Counted from the stretch's first letter, positions 1 through 59,639 are shown. The stretch: 64,000 nt of DNA from Mugil cephalus (GCF_022458985.1 NC_061782.1:17501672-17565671), one strand, 5' to 3'. The notes: a model not told the origin generated them from the letters alone. Numbers and translations are program-made.

Positions 1-3000
1 TTTTTCTCTATTTACGGATCTAAGTCCTGGAACTTGCGACGCTGCCAGAGCAGGAGAAAGCAAATTTGCAATTGCTGAGCAATTATAATTTCCATTTCTC
101 CTGCTGCAAATTCTGCCAGTACGGAGAGTTGTAAAATATGGTGGATTCAAAGAGTACTTTAAACGCTTTCGTGGGATTCTGCTTCAGTGGAGACATGCTG
201 GTGAGTCACTGACATCTTTTAATGGGCACAAGGAGCTCCTGGGTAATCATGTAACCACCAACTTTACAGCTCTCACTGCTATGATGTCCTAGTCTGACCT
301 GTTACCTGTACCTTCTGAGAACAGCCAGATTCATTAGTTGGAAAAGAAAATAGTTCATTTTAATTAATTTCAAAGTTTCTCTCAATAATCAGATACTTTG
401 GGGGGAAAGGGAAATAAAACAAAGTAGTAAAAAGAGAATAAAACAGTGGGACCAAAATGGAATACCGATACAATTAAACTAAAATGATCAACAATAATAA
501 AGCTAGAAAGTCTGTAACATTCGATTTAGAGCTTGTAGTTTAAGGAGAAAACTATCTTGGCTGCAACTTCACAGATGAAAACACTTCCAGGTGTTTGTCT
601 CAACAGTCACAGCACGTGATTTCGAAATACTGCGTAATATGATAAACCACACACTCAATTCTAGCCCTTCACGTTTGACTCCATGATTATCTTGTTATTT
701 CAAGAAAAAAAAATTGCTGATATGTTGACATAACAAAATGATTTAACCTGTTACCATGAGCATCCAAGATTCCCTCAGATCATAAAATCATCAGTCATGA
801 GGTAATGGAAGTAAAAAGTAATAGTTGCAGTCATAGCCGTTCTTGTTTCTGAACTGCATATATTAAGCATGTATATTATTGTTATTAACTTAATCTGTCA
901 GTCAAAAAATACCAAAAAATTGTATCCATATGCATTCAAATAATCAATACTAAACAGTGTTCTCTGTGAGCGGCTACAGATTAGCCGCTAATATAATAAT
1001 CCATAGCAGAGTCAGCTGCGAGTGCCGTTTCCAAAGCTGACTATTTTAATAGTTTGCAATGTCCGGTTTACGAAATGTATGTCTGCCTCTGAAATATAAT
1101 CTGCATTCATGATCATAACCAGATGCTCAATGCAGCCTCCAACAATGCAAACTAATACAGATACACAGCGTTACCTGGTAAAATGTCGGGGCTATTGTTG
1201 TTTGCAAAGTGATCACCAGGATTTGACCTGTGACTTTTTTCCCCCCGAGGTCAATTGCACTTCATTTTCCAGGAAGGACAAGCCACAGATACCGTCACAG
1301 ACAATAAAACGCCGGGTAAAAATATACTGGAGTTCCCATAAAAATTATTTCATTACAGCCCAAACTCTGGCCTTTAGAACATCTTGTACCATGGGTCCAA
1401 TCAAAACACAGCCAGATGTTCTCTAACTCGGACCAAACTGAACTGAAAGAGCTATTTATTGGGTTTTGAATTTACATCAAAAGCCTAATACTAAAACATA
1501 TCTGATCCAATTAGTTGTCTGTAAGTTTTAGCTCTTTCTAATGCATCATTTGCAAAAACACGGTCACAAATGTCTTCTCAGATACAACCAAGATAAACAT
1601 GATGGAATCGCACTTCCTGTGTTTTTCCTGAAAGGCGGAGGTCAAAGGTTGAAGTAGTTTCACAGCTGTGATAGCGGGGTATTTAAACCTGAACCTACAA
1701 CTGACCAGTTAAATGTGGAGACAGTGGAACACAACAGCCGCTGTTACTCTGCATCCCAGCTGTAATGACAACACGAGCAGCCATGATGCCATTAAGGAGT
1801 CATTGAGAAACAAGATGTTGGCAGATAGAAGAGACCACTCTGACAAACTCGAACTGAATGGATTATGTGTCACGTACACAAATACACAGAACACGAACAA
1901 ACAGACGTATCTAGGTACAGTGCAGGACGTGGCGGACAGTCAGATTTAGGGCTGGCCTCTGATTAAGTTGTTTTCCTGGAAGAGTTAGGGATGACATGGA
2001 GCTTTGAGGAATGTACTGAGCAGCGCGGCAGCAACCAGGACATTCTCAGGGGGAGCTATGTATGTGCCTGTATACATCTCCGTGTATAGGATAAAATATA
2101 AACAAGACCAGCTGCCTTCCAAAATCGTATACAGCACATCTTAAATATTACTCATAAACAACTTTCACTAACGTCCAGGGGACCATTTTAGGTCTCTACT
2201 CATCAGCAAACACTTATCCTTGCTTTTCTTTCGATACGATTGTGACCGGCGTTCTCCTCCTCAGGTCCTGTTTGGCTGCTTCTCAGGTCCAATTTCTTGG
2301 CCTTGTGTAAAACTGTACAGCCCTCTTACCAAATGCTGTAATATTCCACACTAGTGTGTTTTGAAATCTGTGATAAATGACCTCAACCTTTTCAGTTTCC
2401 AGGGACTTCACAGCGGAGACTGGGCCGGCCCCTCTTTACAAGTCTGTCATCGCATGTTTAACCGTTTACCGTCACTTACACATAGTTAGAGCAGAGATCA
2501 CACTCTGAATCAAGTGCCGTCACAGATTAAGGAAACCTGTGATACGTATATCACATTTTTTAGAAAATCTGGTGTTCTGTTTTAAAGTGAGGCACAAAAA
2601 AGTTGTAATTTAAACTGCTGCTACCGAATTTTTAAAACAGCTTGTTTCCATTTTGTTCAAATCACCCAAGACGGTTGCATCAACTCTTTCTGTGCGCAGA
2701 CTGCTTTGCTGAGAACTAAACAAACTGCACGTTCAGGTCAATTTCAGTTTAGTCTGCAAACAAACGCACGCCATGGGAGTTTGTGTAGCGACACCTTGTG
2801 GCCTGAGCGTGCCCATGCCTCGATAAGAACACCAAGCGATAAAAGGTTGATAGTTAACCTAAATGTCTTTGACTTCTTCGGCCCTCCTCTGAGAGTTTTA
2901 TTTTTAGGCTTCACGACTGGAAGCAACTTCTTTAGATGCGCATCTTTTCTTTTCTTTTTTTTCTATGTGACACTGTTGGAAAAGCTAATTAACTAATTGC

Positions 3001-3229
3001 CTTAATTGATCCTGATCATGCGCTTGACACGCTCAGGTTTCCGGAGCCTGTTAACAAAGACTCTCAAAATTCGTGCAAGTAAAGGTGTTCAAGTGTGAGT
3101 TTGTTGCAAAAGTGTTGGCCTACAGCTGCTAACTGTAACAACTTGATGAAACGTGGACAGGATGGAAGGAATTACTCAGTGAAAATAATTTAGTAAAGAC
3201 TATTCCTAACTTTGTCCCCTTTCTTTTAC
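1..3229 (-). other. bicc1: bicc1 intron 1 (partial, runs off left edge)
   Basis: This stretch lies downstream of the bicc1 exon 1 splice donor on the minus strand, so it is read as intron 1. I searched both strands for the next bicc1 coding exon (the KH-domain lead-in) and did not see it. The only visible structure is a cluster of small palindromes at about 47-105. Base composition is AT-rich with homopolymer runs, as expected of fish intron. Confidence 0.6.
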
Positions 3230-3422
3230 CTAATAACATGACTTCCAGCTTCTTGCGGTCCACCCGAAACCTCTCTTCAGTCCACTCCGGGTCTGGCAGC
3301 GGATGAGGGCCGCTCAGATCCTCCTCTGACCCAGGCAGAGGAGAGTCGGTGCTGCGCTCGCTGTTGGAGCCCTGGTCCGACTGCTGCAAGTATCCGCTTA
3401 AAGTGTCGCACTGGGCAGCCAT
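3230..3422 (-). CDS. bicc1: bicc1 coding exon 1 (Bicaudal-C homologue, partial gene)
   Basis: This exon encodes the N-terminus of BICC1, a cytoplasmic KH- and SAM-domain RNA-binding protein that controls mRNA translation and stability in ciliated and renal epithelia. Read on the minus strand from ATG 3422, it begins MAAQ and contains SDQGSNSERSTDSP, PGSEEDL, EERFRVDRKKLE and VMLL. From memory of the vertebrate family, these match the human N-terminus block by block. The exon ends at 3230 with a good donor (TTAG|GTAAAAG, intron from 3229) after 64 codons plus one base. An in-frame ATG six codons upstream (3440) would add MPCSGA. I chose 3422 because the family starts at MAAQ. The KH domains lie beyond the left edge. 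The surrounding 3240-3700 is CpG-rich and fits a promoter. Confidence 0.88.
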
Positions 3423-3720
3423 TGCGCCACTGCACGGCAACTTCTCCGTTGGCCACTGCGTTTTTATTCAGTTGTGTAGAGCTGAAGCAAAGCCGGAGCT
3501 GCACTTCTGTAAAACTTCGGTTTAAATTCCGTCACTTCGCGGAGTTCTCGGAGCTCATCGCAGCGCGCTTCGGACCTTCCTCTGCAGTTTCTTCAAGCCC
3601 GTCCGTTTTCCCCCATTAGGCTGACATCTAAAAATAGGCAGGAGGAGCGCACTGGTCCGCTCGCTTGCCTATAGGTTGTCTGCCGAGTTAACGGAGCGCT
3701 GCACAGCAAACATACCAACC
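3423..3720 (-). promoter_or_regulatory. bicc1 5'UTR/CpG-rich promoter region
   Basis: Immediately upstream of the bicc1 start codon the DNA is clearly richer in CpG than its AT-rich surroundings (for example around 3536-3605), and this continues into the exon itself. That is the usual signature of a TATA-less vertebrate promoter with its 5'UTR. No transcription start can be fixed from sequence alone. Confidence 0.5.
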
Positions 3721-4185
3721 AACTCCTCAGGAAAGTTTCACGTGTCATCCCGCAAAAAAAAGCGGGACTCCTCCCAGAAACTTTCTTTTTTTGAGCATCT
3801 ACCTCCCCCTGGGTTGCTGAGAGGAACTCCAAACTTTACGGGATGTGAGAAATTCACTGGGTTTGATTTGCGTTTGAAACTTGCTTTTTATGGGTCATTC
3901 GTGGGAAAGGACCCCTTACAACGAGCTCAAACTAATGCTACAATACCACATGGAAATAAAGTCACCAGGAAGATGTTTTTTTTCTGTGCGATATTTTCCC
4001 AGTGAGGCGGGTTGATTTTAATAACGCCCCATGCAACATATTCATTGGTTTGTAGAGGAAACACTACACATCCTGAGAGTGCGTGCAGGGAGGCAATACA
4101 GGAAAGAGAAACGAAAACAAACGTGGAGCAAGATAACATTAAAAGTCTGAAAATTGGTTACAATCCAAAAAAAAAAGCTCCTCTA
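3721..4185. other. intergenic, bicc1 upstream
   Basis: I recognise no exon or repeat in this stretch on either strand. It separates the bicc1 promoter from the first Tc1-derived MITE. Several A-runs are present and nothing has coding periodicity. Confidence 0.5.
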
Positions 4186-4585
4186 TACACCGATCAGCCA
4201 CAACATTAAAACCACTGGCATGTAAGTGAAAAACATTGACTATCTTTCTGGGAAACGTTGCATTTGTGTGGATGACATGTACCACCTACCTGTACCCGAC
4301 CAGGCACCCTGACCCTGACCCTGACACACACAACACACACACACGATTCAGGAAAAACTCAAACAACATGAAAAAATCTCCAAATTCACTACATCCCAAA
4401 CGAATCAAGTATCGGTAGAATGCACTGGAAAAAGCCCCACAGAGGACCCTCCACTCAACCCATAGGACCCCAAGACCCCCCACTAACAACATCCTATTAT
4501 CACCACAGGACTCCCTCAGAAGGCCCATGTCCATTCTCTGATGAGTCACAACTGTTTCGGAGGCACAAAAGATGGTGTCTTCATG
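4186..4585 (+). mobile_element. Tc1/mariner deletion derivative (MITE), copy 1
   Basis: The left end carries the terminal motif TACACCGATCAGCCACAAC, typical of a common fish Tc1/mariner family. It is joined to a decayed 3' part of a transposase reading frame on the plus strand. The [11 protein letters not shown] catalytic-glutamate block is recognisable as the decayed NSLHPKRIKYR near 4380-4418. The right end is truncated near GAGGCACAAAAG and lacks the right terminal repeat. It shares diagnostic substitutions with the copies at 10.4 kb and 18.1 kb. No functional protein is encoded. Confidence 0.75.
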
Positions 4586-6236
4586 CCATTCAGTGCCATC
4601 GTGTGTTCCTTTACCATTTATATTTTGTCCTGTTGTGATTATGACTCATCCCTCACAGCAGGAACGTGACAGGCCAGTGGTTGATGGTGATTTCAGCAGA
4701 ACTTTTATTTTTCATAATTTAATAAATGTGATGTGCCAGCCTCGGCAGACTTCAGATAACCTCAATCTGGAGCTTTCATCACAAAGCAAAGGAAGCATAC
4801 ACATTACTGCAGCACCGGGCCTTTCTCCGGGTTATTGTTCATTTCTTGTTCAACTTTCTCAGTCCACTTGGTATTCATTTAGAATGAAAGAAAAGCTCCA
4901 TAAAAGGTGAGACCTAAGAATAAAGGTGGAAAAAACTCACAACCTAGTAAATTAGCATTTATGAAAAAAAAAAGCATTCACAGCATTGGTATAAATGCAG
5001 TTGAGCTTTGACATCTAAGCTCTTTACCTGCATTCAGGGTGAAATGATTCATTTTATTGATCTGGAATAACAAATGTTTTTCTTAAGTCCACATGGTAAG
5101 TCAGGTCAAGTAGAATCGATACAAGTGCTCACTAAAGCCACTAGTCTGATCACATCACATTTTTTCGCAGTGGTCCGTTATATCATCACCAGCTACATAC
5201 GAGTTTTGTCTGACACTACGGCATACTGAATCAGCTATATATCATCTATATTAAAAGGATTTACTATGAAATCATATTTTATCATGAACTCTTTATCCTT
5301 TTGTTCTCAGGTTCATCTAGGCAAAACAGTCTTGATCAGGAATACAAAACATTACCTGACAAAGACAGATTTATTTTAAAACAGATTAGTTTTTCATTGA
5401 TAGAGATGCTTAAATTCTGTGTGCTATAACCCATCTGGAGGCCACACTTATACCACTTTCTATTTTGTAAATTGAATCTATGCCCTGAAAGCAGCAATTA
5501 TAAAATTCTGTCACATCAGTGGCTAGAGCATGTGTAAATCTCATTACTGTCGCTCTGTTCATGTGTAACTACACCAGAATACACATATAGTGACTGTGAT
5601 GCAACCAGCAGTGCAAATGGGTGGCCTAATTTCAATTTGCAGAACATTGCTTCTCATTTTAATTTCTGTGCTAAAGCAACACGCTATAATAGCCACTATC
5701 CACATGAATAACCATTCAGCCAATGGGCCTGAATTTAATGTAACATGATGAATATTAAGTTGTCCAAGTAAATGTCTTATGAAAGAAGCAAGTAAAAAGT
5801 AAACGCTGCCACCTAGAGGTCATGCGAATGAACCAAACATTTTACAGCGAGATAGATCACAATTTCTGTCGACTCATGGGGCTCATGACTTCATCTTTGT
5901 TTGCTTAACGTGTTTAATGCAAAATAATAAAAAAAAAAAATCAATTCAATATAGTTTTGAACAATAGAAATCTCTTAAAAGAAAAATACAATCATTCCAT
6001 CTCACCAGACCTTGCAATAATAATAATAATAATAATAATGATAATAATAATGCCTATTAAAAGAAAAAAAATAATAATAAACAGTAAAAACAGTTAGGTC
6101 AAGTAAAGTCTGAGAAGAGAAAGTGCTTCAAGCGTATCAAACACTAACTACAACCAGTGTGGATAAAGCAGTTGAACAGTACTGTCATATTTGGAGGTGT
6201 TCAGGGATGCGTATTGTTCCTGAAACATCAAGTTGT
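4586..6236. other. intergenic / ube2d1 3'UTR side
   Basis: This region is downstream of ube2d1 (minus strand) and upstream of bicc1. Part of it must be ube2d1 3'UTR, but I could not fix the polyadenylation site. One candidate AATAAA on the minus strand reads as TTTATT at 5053-5058. An imperfect TAA microsatellite lies at about 6017-6080. The HMG-box gene tfam, which sits between these two genes in mammals, is not visible. Confidence 0.5.
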
Positions 6237-8609
<2,373 letters not shown>

Positions 8610-8830
8610 GTTCAGTCTTTCAGAGAGGCTAGGAGCAGTTAGGATGTTAACTTTGACGGCTGTCGCCTACAACTACGCTCACTTTATGCCGACTCGGTGT
8701 TATTTGTTTGACAAACTGATCGCCTCTTTTGTTTCCGCGTTTTTGTTCGACGACGAAGAATGGGCCAGTGCATTGTGGGAATTTGAGTTTTCCCCTCAAG
8801 CCACTTAAAGGGACAATTAACCAAAATATA
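8610..8830 (-). promoter_or_regulatory. ube2d1 5'UTR/promoter
   Basis: This lies just upstream of the ube2d1 start codon and has CpG dinucleotides (about 8620-8760) in an otherwise AT-rich spacer. It is assumed to hold the 5'UTR and core promoter. No TATA box is obvious. Confidence 0.4.
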
Positions 8831-10395
8831 ACGTTAGCTTAATAGCATAATTGCCTCAGTAAAATATTTGGCAAAATTATTAGCATGAAATATTAGTATA
8901 TTAAACAGATAAAAAATTTATTTTTTTTAATCAAAGCTTTCCAACACTGACTAACAAAGAAACATCAAATTCAAACAAATGCATAAAGGCTCAGCAGAGT
9001 ATAATCAAAGGTCTAAAACCAACTTTATTTTAGATTTGAAAGCAGCTTAAGTTGAGGAGCATTTGAAATCATCAGGCAGCTGGTTCATTCAAAGACCAGC
9101 ATAATATCTAAATCCAACATAGCATTTGGATTGACTAAAGGTACTTTTAGCTGACTGTTTTTCAACAGATCTAAGGAGAGTACTGGGTTTACAATTTGGT
9201 CTTTGTTGCATTTTAGCTGTAAGCCACTGAGTCATTGAGTCTTCAACATCTGGTCTTGTAGGGGAATTGCTGATGTCCATTGCTGAGGTGAATCCTGCTG
9301 AGATGAAGGCATGAATGAGTTTCTCACAGTCTTCTGTGGAAGTGTTAAAAGGATGACGCAGTTATTGCATTTACGTAAGCCCCATTTAACAACAACATGT
9401 GTGTTTAAAGTCATTTGCAGGATTACAGAATTGTCCAAGAAGTGACCCTTTGGTGAATGCGGATGTTATAGTGATTTGCTTAGTTTCCAAATTGCACATA
9501 CCATAGTGATGCTCTCTATACAGCTCGAACCAACTGAAGATTCTTACAGATTCTTTTGTATTATCTTGTTCTATTTTAAGATCATTGGTCTCGGAGGGTG
9601 CATTAGTTTTTTGCTTTTCAGCCAGACATTATTCCTAAATAATTAATCGGAAGAAAGTCATTTAGCCCCTTTAACAGTGCATAAGCCAGTCAGTTTGGAA
9701 TGAAAATTCTCAAAGATATACACTCATCAAACTGTTTTATTGCAGGAGTTTTCCATTTTCAGTACACCCATTAAACAAATATACATGAATACATACATAA
9801 ATAAAGAAAATAGTGAACAGATAAGTTGAAATAAGGACATCCTTGTACCGCACAAATTTGGAACATCTGTTGCCTAACCTGTTATCACTGTAAAGGTGTT
9901 GGGACAGTACATTCATGATAGTTGTGCAGTTTTATAATTTTGCAGCTCACAAGGAAACAGGGAGTGTCACCCTCGTAAAGAGCTTGAGTCCTGAGATAGC
10001 AAAGGGGAAAGAAGAACACAAGAAAGATAAGCATGTATGGTTTGTGGGGAGAAGGGGCACATCTGTTATCTTCTGGGCCTGGACTGTTGCAAACATCAGA
10101 GCCATAGATCGCAGCAAACTAAAATGTTTCCCCGGACATACTGATTAACTGAAATTCATTACTGATTTATAGCAGTTGCTTACATACATAATCAGTATTG
10201 GTTTATAATGGATGATCAAGCAATAATCCAACTCTCTGGCACTGATGCATGTTTATCACTGATCACCAAACACAATGCCACAGACAAGATGTGTTTGACT
10301 TAGTATCACAAAAAGAATGGATTAGTATCTCAAAATGTAGTATCTCAAATAATAAACAACATTGCATCTTGTGATGCAATGTTATACAGGGAATT
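8831..10395. other. spacer between divergent ube2d1 and rgs7
   Basis: No exon recognised on either strand. Short minus-strand ORFs at 9089-9438 resemble nothing I know and have no splice context. The region is AT-rich. Confidence 0.5.
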
Positions 10396-10808
10396 TTTTG
10401 GACCTGGGATTCATGCTGATGTTACCTAAACATATACCACCCACCTACATCAGACCATCAATACCCCATAGCAATGACACTCCTTGATGGCAGCAGCCAT
10501 CCCCAGCTGGATGCAGCCTGACACAGACACACAAAAACGGTTTAGGGACAACTGAAAAAACTTCTGAACAAACAGCACAAGGTGTTGGCCTGAACTACAA
10601 ATTCATTAGATCCCAAACTGATCAAGTATCCCCTCAAACCATAGGACCCAAAGGCCCCCACTAACAGCATCCTCTTTCCAGACACCACAGGACGCCCTCA
10701 GAAGGCCCATGTCCTTTCTCTGATGAGTCACAACTGTTTAGGAGGCACAGGGGAGACCTGCACAATATTAGGTCATACCGGGTCATAATCTAATGCCTGA
10801 TTGGTGTA
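10396..10808 (+). mobile_element. Tc1/mariner deletion derivative (MITE), copy 2
   Basis: This is the 3' half of a decayed Tc1/mariner transposase on the plus strand, ending in the right terminal repeat (GCCTGATTGGTGTA at about 10795-10808). Recognisable vestiges are LLDGSSHPQLDAA near 10481-10520 (corresponding to the second catalytic Asp block), NSLDPKLIKYP near 10600-10632 (decayed [11 protein letters not shown]), and the GACCTGCACAATATTAG pre-terminal motif. Stops and frameshifts are frequent. The left terminal repeat is not clear. Confidence 0.75.
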
Positions 10809-11323
10809 ATTTATATAGTAATTAACTGCATAATAATGTGTCTCTGAAAACTGATCAAGCTAGAAAACACATAAAGACCAAATAATGCCACCATATAGAC
10901 AGAGTTTCTTCTCCTAGTACAAATAAATAGATGGTTAAATATGTGTACTGTAATACTACCTCTACTTGTGGTGCCTACTTTCAGTGCTCTCAAGGTCACC
11001 TTACAAAAACAGCAATGCTTAAGACATGACGCAAATAAAACAAACCACCTCACTGACTAAAACGTAATATAAAAGTACTGTACATTGAAATGCAATACGG
11101 GGTAAACAAGTGTCCCATCTTGGCCATTGATGAAGATTGTGAGGTGTTAAAATTCATTCATTTGCTGCCCCTCTTTCAATTTTAAATTTATTTATTTATT
11201 TTCTCTATCTCGGCCCCGCTTTCAGAGCGAGCATATCTCTGCAGTGCATAGCTGTACAATTTGAGCTGCAAAAAAAATAGCAGTATGTCTCCAAAACGGG
11301 TTGTAATTTATTCCTCACACGCG

Positions 11324-11587
11324 ATTGGTCATAGATCGATGCGCGTCCACGGGGCTCCGTGGTGGCGCGCCTGTGCTTCTGAGCATCGCTCGGAGAAGAG
11401 GAGCGACTGGAGAGACTGAGAGCTGTGCCACACCAAGTGTCCACCGAATGTCTGCTTCTTCACGTTGCCGATGAGTAGCTACTCCTCGCATTCCTATGTC
11501 TGCCAGTTGACATACTGAACGCGAAGGACCAGGCTTCCACCCCTGCAAGGATTCAGGAGTCCTATAGCGGGCTGCGTGTTTTTTCAG
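11324..11587 (+). promoter_or_regulatory. rgs7: rgs7 CpG-rich promoter and non-coding exon 1
   Basis: A local CpG-rich island follows an inverted CCAAT box (ATTGG at 11324-11328). The sequence ends in a strong splice donor, TTTTTTCAG|GTAAGC, with the GT at 11588. No ATG in this stretch continues in frame into the RGS7 coding exon, so I read it as the 5'UTR exon. The true transcription start is unknown. A short GC-rich hairpin (CCACGG GGCT CCGTGG, near 11347-11362) could affect 5'UTR structure if transcribed. Confidence 0.6.
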
Positions 11588-12515
11588 GTAAGCCCCCCCC
11601 TCCTCTTTTCTCGCACAGTGCCCGATGTCGCCGTGATTTCTATGTATTTACGCGCTCTTCGTGATTAAGGAGAAGACGATGAGACACGCCGGCGCTTCGT
11701 GGTAGCTGTCTAAGGTGCTGAAACGGGCAGTGGCTCGTTGTAAGAAAAGCACAGTATAGTAGAGCGAACGGCCTCATGTTTAGAGCAGGTTACATGACTT
11801 CGCTCTTTGAATGCTATAGGCTGTTTTGGTGTTGCAGACTGAACCTCCCAAGGATGCCGTGTGGGTGTCGTAAGGTGGAGAAAGGATGATGAGGCTATAG
11901 CGTGCATACCGTATCCGTTGCATTTGAACCGCCTTGCACATTTGGACTATGGCTGCTCTACGCGAATGGATATCTAAGCTGCATTGTAGATGAGCCTACC
12001 TTCTCCGGGGACGGTGTGTTGTTCTACTGCAATTACCTCTGCCAGGGTCTAGGTCTTCACCTCACCTTATCTCGCCACACACATCTTATTGGATCCATAA
12101 AATGTGCCATATAGGGCACGAAGAATCACGTAATGCAAACAAATGACAAAGTAGTCGCACAAAGTGCTTAAGACACCACTGCCATTCAAGTTAAACTTTT
12201 GTCCCCATCACTGGGAATTTGTGCACAAGCAACAACACCTTATGCAAAACCTTGCACTTTCTTAAAAGAAGTGGCATTGTCCAGACCTTGTGTAATGAGA
12301 ACCCGTGAAGCCAAACAGGAGCTCCGGACATCTGCTCCACCTGGAAATGTCAAATATGTTGAAACATGATGCAGGCCACGAGTCATGTAAATCTTTTTGG
12401 CAGAGGTAGGACAAGACGCGTTCAGGCTCCATTGTTCTTCTGATGGAGCAAAATATCTATTCTGTCCACAACAGGAGCACCTGACATTTCCTGTGACAGA
12501 TTTACTCACTGGATC

Positions 12516-57234
<44,719 letters not shown>

Positions 57235-58015
57235 AATCAATGCCATCTCTCTCTCTGGGACATGGAGAGGGGGACCGTGTCATCTCTTCATCATCATTGT
57301 CTGTCATCTGCTCTAGGCTTAGCCCGATGACGAGCCAAGCCGTCCGTTCGTCTGTTGTCCACAGGATGTTGCATGTCCACGGAGAGGATGTTCCGTCTTC
57401 TCCTCTCCTCTTTCAGTACCTGATATATTTCCAGTATTCTCAGAAAGGAGGCACTGCAGAACTCCTGAGGACACTAACAGACTGTCGAGATGAAAAAAAG
57501 TCCCATCCAGTGTTCCAGTCGTTGAACTGCTGGACCGGAGCCCCCTCTCTCACTTCCAGCTGAAACAAATGATGTCAGAGAGATTTAACAAAAACAAAAA
57601 AACAAACAAAAAAAAAGACAAAAACATGTAGAAAAAAAAATATAAAACGACAGCTTAAACTGATAACTCTAACTAATGTCATTGCTTTACATGATCTGAG
57701 GTCACAGATACTTTGTCTCGCTATGGGAAGTGTTGTGCAGAATGAATATACAATATATATATATATACATATATATGATGATGATTATTATTATTTATCG
57801 TGCATTTATTTTGCTTTGCATTATTTTATTGCACTACAATAATTAGCACATATGGTTTTCATTGCACCTGTAAAGTCACATTGAAATTTACGAAAATGCT
57901 GTCTCCTGTCTTATGTAGAACATAATTCTTTGTTATTATCTCCTGCATTTATTTTTATACCATATTTAAAGACAATTTTACTTACTTGTATTATTAAAGT
58001 TGGCCCTCTATCTGT
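57235..58015 (+). other. rgs7: rgs7 3'UTR with polyadenylation signal
   Basis: This follows the TAA stop. An ATTAAA hexamer at 57993-57998 is followed within about 40 bases by a T/G-rich tract (58030-58052), a reasonable cleavage and polyadenylation context. The stretch also holds an A-rich run near 57590-57645 and a short TA repeat near 57749-57775. The 170-aa ORF overlapping it (57051-57563) is incidental. Confidence 0.6.
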
Positions 58016-58112
58016 TACTATGGACTGAACTTGTTTTTTTTTTGTTTTTTTATGTAATATAGGCATTTGTTCGACAGGGTTAAAATAATCTGTGCATGAT
58101 ACTCACTTTCCA

Positions 58113-58125
58113 CCACTAGAGGGTG
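58113..58125 (+). promoter_or_regulatory. CTCF-like motif just after rgs7 end
   Basis: CCACTAGAGGGTG matches the core CCAC-N-AG-N-GGG of the vertebrate CTCF motif. It sits about 100 bp past the rgs7 polyadenylation site, between rgs7 and grem2, where an insulator would be sensible. A motif alone is weak evidence, and the same word occurs in some fish repeats. Confidence 0.25.
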
Positions 58126-58879
58126 ATAAATTATTTCTTACAGACTCCTATCCACAACCAGGAACTACTTAAAACAGATCAGCAAAATGCACTACGGTAC
58201 GCTGCACACAAATGAAGTTTTGGCATGCAAAAATGTCATCATCCTCTAGTGTGCTGAAAGGGTTATTGTCCTGACTTTACTCATCTGAGGTTTTTCAGGC
58301 TCTGTTGATCTTTCAGCCCTTTGAAGGCTGAAGTGACTGTCAGTGTTTTCAGTCACTGTGCCCAGTGGTCAGCTTAGCAAGAGCCACAAAGCAGACAAAC
58401 ATCATTGTCTGAGCTGCATCAAGGAATGCGAACTGTGGCATTTTTCAAAGCACACTGTTAGTGTGTCTGGGTACGTGATGATTTATGGATTGGAGGTTAT
58501 GAGTTGTAATGTGATGTGGTTGCGTCGCCAGTGAGAGGAGGTAATTTAGAGGGTTTGTAGGGGATCAATGTGTCCTCACAGTCTTGCCCTTTGTTGTGCA
58601 CGGCGATAAAATCTCATCCACTTCCTAAAAATCTAAATTTCAAACACAAGGGGAGGAAAAAATTACAGTCGAAATAATGAATATAGAGGAAAAGCTGTCA
58701 TCGTGATGGGTTCGATATGTCATGAATGGGTGGGTAAATATCAACACGCAAGGAGAGAGAGAGCCAAGGGGGGAGACAGACTTAAATAAAAGAAGAGAAG
58801 CTTGGTTTGATTCACACAATGACCAGGGCCAATAGGAAAAACCCTCCCAGTCTTGAGGAGGGAAGGGGGTGGTGGGGAT

Positions 58880-59266
58880 TCAGACTAAGGCAGGCTTTAC
58901 AGCGACTCAGACACTTTCAAAGACAGACTGCAGACAGTCTCCACAGCACTAAGATATGGGCTTACTGTGACTGAACTCTGGAGCTTCTCCCTTAAACCTT
59001 AAACCAAACAGACTAAGGAAGAGAAAATTAGACTCAGAGAGAAAGTAAGAAGAGATACAACTTGTCAAGGAGGATGGAGAGCTGAACGCGTCTAACACTT
59101 TTGAGTTTTTAGTGGGTAAAAAAAGACGGGAACGGACAAGCCTGAGGATACTACAGATTATGTTGCCATGGAAACCAAAACCTGGAAGCGGACGCAAGGA
59201 CCACTGAAGTTTGACGATCATCCTTGACTGCATCCTCGACACATAACTGTCCTACTGCACGCCGTG
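58880..59266 (+). other. candidate grem2 non-coding exon 1
   Basis: A CCAAT box (GGCCAATAGG, about 58827-58836) lies upstream of this stretch, which ends in a donor-like GCCGTG|GTGAGAGG (GT at 59267-59268). Vertebrate grem2 has a non-coding first exon and one coding exon, which fits the clean acceptor at 63934 just before the start codon. Transcription evidence is needed to confirm the boundaries. Confidence 0.3.
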
Positions 59267-59639
59267 GTGAGAGGTACATAAACCGCATTTTACACTTCAC
59301 CGTGATGACAGCTTGTTTACAGCTACTACCTATAAAAGCAACTTCAACAGTTTTAAAAGTTTAAAAGCTAGCAGCAGTACCTCAAAATGAAATTCATGTC
59401 ACTGAAGAAAGTCTTTGATGAAGGGTGATACAAAAGGGCGCATGTACAGGCTTAAATTATTACTCTTAAATGGTTGAAACTTCATTTTAAACACCACAAA
59501 CGTAAAACGATAAATGCTTTGAACGGTGACTTGCTTTCCAGCACACAGGAGGAAATGGTGAACATATATTGAGAGCACAAGTGTAATTTTACGGACTTAC
59601 TGTGAAAAGAGAGGCTCAGTGAGTTGCTGGTTCGACAAA

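Noticed and set aside
123..215. Short plus-strand frame MVDSKSTLNAFVGF... (ATG near 138) followed by a GTGAGT donor-like site
   Set aside because: No family match, antisense to the bicc1 intron, and too short. The donor-like site is expected by chance.
1713..1949. 78-aa plus-strand ORF in the left region
   Set aside because: Unrecognised, not flanked by splice sites or a polyadenylation signal, inside the bicc1 intron.
12240..12509. 89-aa minus-strand ORF just upstream of the rgs7 start
   Set aside because: Antisense to the rgs7 leader and intron. No domain.
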